Below, piece by piece: positions 5,808 through 7,414 of a stretch of DNA of 7,414 bases. Under the pieces are notes generated by a model. The model was not told where the DNA came from. It saw nothing but the letters and a program-made list of their open reading frames with translations, and did not search any database. Each line of letters begins with the position of its first letter. Position 1 is the first letter of the stretch. The stretch comes from UBA946 sp031550725 (lineage in GTDB: Bacteria > Bacillota > Clostridia > Oscillospirales > Ruminococcaceae). The position numbers and the translations under genes were made by a program. The stretch covers positions 1-7,414 of the forward strand of contig JAVBOH010000041.1 in NCBI GenBank assembly GCA_031550725.1. Direction: 5' to 3'.

Positions 5808-6034
5808 TGAAATTCCCCTTTCTTTTTATCACACTTTAGCTTTTACTTGTTTTGCATTAAACATGACTTTATGTAAAATTATGTGCTAATCAAAAATAGC
5901 AATAGCTCTATTCCAAATAAAAAATACTTATTAAACCTTTCATTGCATCTGTAAATACAAATATACTCTTCACAATAAAAGTCCATTTCTCTTAACTATA
6001 GTGAATTGTGTATGTTCATCACTAACTTTAGCTG

Positions 6035-6168
6035 TATTATAAAACCATGTACCATTTTTATAATATTATATTCAACTTTTATAAATCCACGCACTGATTT
6101 TATAATACACCTCCCAACTTTTATAACAGCAAATACAATTTTTATAAAACACCTCCAAAATTTTTTTA
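6035..6168. repeat. Phased iteron-like array: TTTTATAA every 21 bp
   Basis: The octamer TTTTATAA (one copy TATTATAA) occurs at 6035, 6056, 6077, 6098, 6119 and 6140, at an exact 21-bp interval, about two helical turns. A degenerate copy (TTTTTTTA, 6 of 8 matching) follows in phase at 6161. The 13-base spacers differ but often end in CAA plus a pyrimidine, so a fuller consensus is roughly CAAYTTTTATAA. Such regularity suggests cooperative protein binding on one DNA face (replication iterons, a partition site or a recombination control region) and probably intrinsic bending. The function is unknown. Confidence 0.85.
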
Positions 6169-6271
6169 TGAAACATATTAAAACATATTCAAATCTCTAT
6201 TTTCAATATGAAGTTATATATAATGTGTTGATATAGTATCAGTAGAATAGATTATTGTTTTTCTTCACATT

Positions 6272-6300
6272 TTGAGATATTTATAATCAAAAAGTATAAA
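6272..6300 (+). promoter_or_regulatory. Plus-strand promoter of the leader-peptide unit
   Basis: TTGAGA (6272-6277), a 17-base spacer and TATAAA (6295-6300) form a good sigma-A promoter. The predicted RNA begins near 6307 and would end at the terminator near 6444, about 138 bases. Confidence 0.6.
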
Positions 6301-6372
6301 GTAAACTGCGATATTTTATAAAATTTTGATTTCATAATACGATAAATTTTTCTTTAAATGAGGTGTTTTGAA

Positions 6373-6408
6373 GTGATTTTCGCAAATAAAATGCAAATTT
6401 GTATGTAA
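6373..6408 (+). CDS. Short leader peptide (11 aa; 16 aa if from an upstream ATG)
   Basis: A GTG at 6373 opens an 11-codon frame giving MIFANKMQICM, with GAGGTG (6360-6365) 7 bases before it as a well-placed ribosome binding site. The same frame can also start at ATG 6358, giving five extra residues (MRCFE), but without a ribosome binding site. The TAA stop at 6406-6408 overlaps the first arm of the terminator, so a translating or stalled ribosome would interfere with hairpin formation. This is the standard layout of ribosome-mediated attenuators, for example before antibiotic-resistance genes. No regulated gene follows here. Translation is inferred, not shown. Confidence 0.4.
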   Translation: MIFANKMQICM

Positions 6409-6444
6409 AACTGAAGTTTTATTATCATAAACTTCAGTTTTTTT
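6407..6444 (+). terminator. Strong intrinsic terminator / attenuator
   Basis: AAAACTGAAGTTT (6407-6419) pairs perfectly with AAACTTCAGTTTT (6429-6441), a 13-bp stem with a 9-base loop, ending in seven consecutive T (6438-6444). A second small hairpin (TTACC/GGTAA, 6443-6447/6458-6462) overlaps the T-run. Confidence 0.8.
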
Positions 6445-6737
6445 ACCACATAAATGCGGTAACAGATTTATGATTTTTATTAGAAAAGTTGTTATATAAA
6501 ACAACATTCTGATGATGTTTCAAATGTCTCATGGCTACATAAATGACTAGAAATGTATGATTTTCGACTACTCTTTAAGCTTAATATGTAAATTCTATTA
6601 CTTCATGCTTAAAGAAGGTTGAAAGTCTCGATACAGATTGTTTCATAATAAGTTTACATAAATATTATTTCTCATTGCTATTAATTATTGTTACGATATG
6701 AAAAATTCAAAGTTAAAAATGCTTTACAAACAAAATA

Positions 6738-6770
6738 AAAAATACCCATCCAAAATGCATGAGTATTTTT
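6738..6770 (-). terminator. Terminator-like hairpin, better formed on the minus strand
   Basis: The arms at 6759-6770 and 6738-6749 give a 12-bp stem in minus-strand RNA (one G-U pair), followed by TATTTTG. In plus-strand RNA the same stem has one C-A mismatch and is followed by ATTAAT. It may stop transcription leaving the hsdS region leftward, or act in both directions. Confidence 0.55.
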
Positions 6771-6775
6771 ATTAA

Positions 6776-7414
6776 TATTACAATTACGCTTGGGTACAGC
6801 GTAGGTTGGGGGAGGTTGTGGAACGTATAACAAGGAAAAATTCAAAACTTGAAAGCAAACATATCTTGACAATATCTGCACAATACGGTTTAATCGACCA
6901 AAACGACTTTTTCGATAAGCAAATTGCAAGCAAAGATATCAGTGGTTATTTACTTTTAGAAAACGGTGATTTTGCTTATAACAAAAGTTATTCAAATGGA
7001 TATCCATGGGGTGCAGTAAAACGATTAGATAAATATATAAATGGAGTATTATCAACATTGTATATAGTTTTTAAACCTACAAATATTCAATCTGAATTTT
7101 TAGTACAGTATTATGAAACAGATAATTGGCATGTTGAAGTCGCAAGTCGAGCAGCAGAAGGTGCTAGAAATCATGGTTTACTTAACATAACACCAACAGA
7201 CTTTTTTGATACAGAATTATACATTACTCAAAATAAATCAGAACAAGAAAAAATCGGCAACTTCTTCCGAGCCCTCGACGATACTATTGCTCTTTATAAG
7301 CGTAAGTTAGAAAAACTCAAGGAACTTAAAAAAGGGTATTTACAGGTTATGTTTCCTCAAGGGGAGGAGGTTGTGCCTAGAGTTAGGTTTGAGGGGTTTA
7401 TAGAGGATTGGGAA
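6776..7414 (+). CDS. hsdS: Type I restriction-modification specificity subunit HsdS, lacking its N-terminus, running off the window
   Basis: HsdS gives type I restriction-modification complexes (HsdR2M2S) their DNA target through two target-recognition domains joined by conserved helices. This frame is open from 6776 to the window end. WVQRRLGEVVERITRKN (6791-6841) is the typical entry to the first recognition domain. LTISAQYGLID, IASKDISGY and FAYNKSYSNGYPWGAVKRL follow. The central conserved coil reads EQEKIGNFFRALDDTIAL and KRKLEKLKELKKGYLQVMFP. VPRVRFEGFIEDWE, the lead-in to the second domain, ends the window. Normal HsdS also begins with such a lead-in before the first W, and here that is absent. 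A stop at 6773-6775 precedes the frame, no ATG is available, and GTG 6818 has a ribosome-binding-like sequence too close to it. It is either a silent cassette or a 5'-truncated gene; identity is certain, functionality is not. Confidence 0.85.

Larger units (their letters stand above)
5808..6775. other. Gene-poor AT-rich region between xis and hsdS
   Basis: I find no convincing protein gene of normal size in these 968 bases. Longer open frames lack ribosome binding sites and have F/I/Y/N-rich translations typical of AT-rich noncoding DNA. The region holds the 21-bp phased repeat array (6035-6168), a plus-strand promoter, a short leader ORF and a terminator (6272-6444). It also has a 9-bp inverted repeat TCTTTAAGC/GCTTAAAGA (6572-6580/6607-6615) and a second terminator-like hairpin just before hsdS (6738-6770). 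The first 180 bases must contain the xis promoter on the minus strand, but I see no clear one. Confidence 0.7.

Noticed and set aside
6035..6168. Possible CRISPR array.
   Set aside because: The repeat is only 8-12 bp and the spacers 13 bp, both too short, and no cas gene is visible.
6006..6236. A 76-codon plus-strand frame whose translation shows a heptad F-I repeat over the 21-bp array.
   Set aside because: It has no ribosome binding site and starts at TTG. The repeated bases are fixed at all codon positions while the other residues vary freely, so the heptads are a by-product of the 21-bp DNA period.
6316..6507. Minus-strand 63-codon frame and a similar 82-codon minus-strand frame at 6681-6929.
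   Set aside because: The first runs through the terminator and leader unit, the second through the hsdS start. Neither has a ribosome binding site or recognisable motifs.

Overview
The window is AT-rich DNA whose gene content and strong AGGAGG-type ribosome binding sites point to a low-GC Firmicute, most likely a Clostridia member. meso-Diaminopimelate dehydrogenase, a small MAKAGMRRPD-type protein and a Tn916-type integrase/excisionase pair all fit this. I cannot name the species.

Left part (1-4077), chromosomal backbone. The window opens inside a plus-strand gene for a 2'-5' RNA ligase-like / RNA 2',3'-cyclic phosphodiesterase (ThpR family), C-terminal part only. Everything else here is on the minus strand: a 40-residue basic protein (267-389), a GNAT acetyltransferase (445-915), meso-diaminopimelate dehydrogenase ddh (1237-2226), and a two-gene unit encoding membrane proteins of unknown function (3029-3994, then 2476-3000). 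The unit has its own promoter and ends in an intrinsic terminator. Between the GNAT gene and ddh lies a near-consensus promoter, followed by about 254 bases that fold on paper into a closed multi-branched RNA ending just before the GNAT ribosome binding site. This looks like a structured leader RNA or independent ncRNA and is one of the two most unusual signals in the window.

Right part (about 4080-7414), accessory DNA. A Tn916-type tyrosine integrase (4256-5509) lies downstream of a Tn916-type excisionase (5610-5807), both on the minus strand. Three copies of TGTCGTAA at an exact 11-bp period follow the integrase stop and look like arm-type integrase binding sites near the element end. A consensus promoter with a perfect 9-bp dyad around its -10 box sits between xis and int. 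Beyond xis is nearly 1 kb without a convincing protein gene. It holds six copies of TTTTATAA at an exact 21-bp period, and a promoter / short leader ORF / terminator unit with no gene behind it. The window ends in a plus-strand type I restriction specificity gene (hsdS) that has no N-terminus or start codon, enters directly in its first target-recognition domain and runs off the end.

Together the right part looks like the int/xis end of an integrative (conjugative or mobilizable) element carrying restriction-modification cargo. The hsdS fragment may be a silent or recombined cassette of a phase-variable locus. Functions are inferred from sequence recognised by eye; no search was run.
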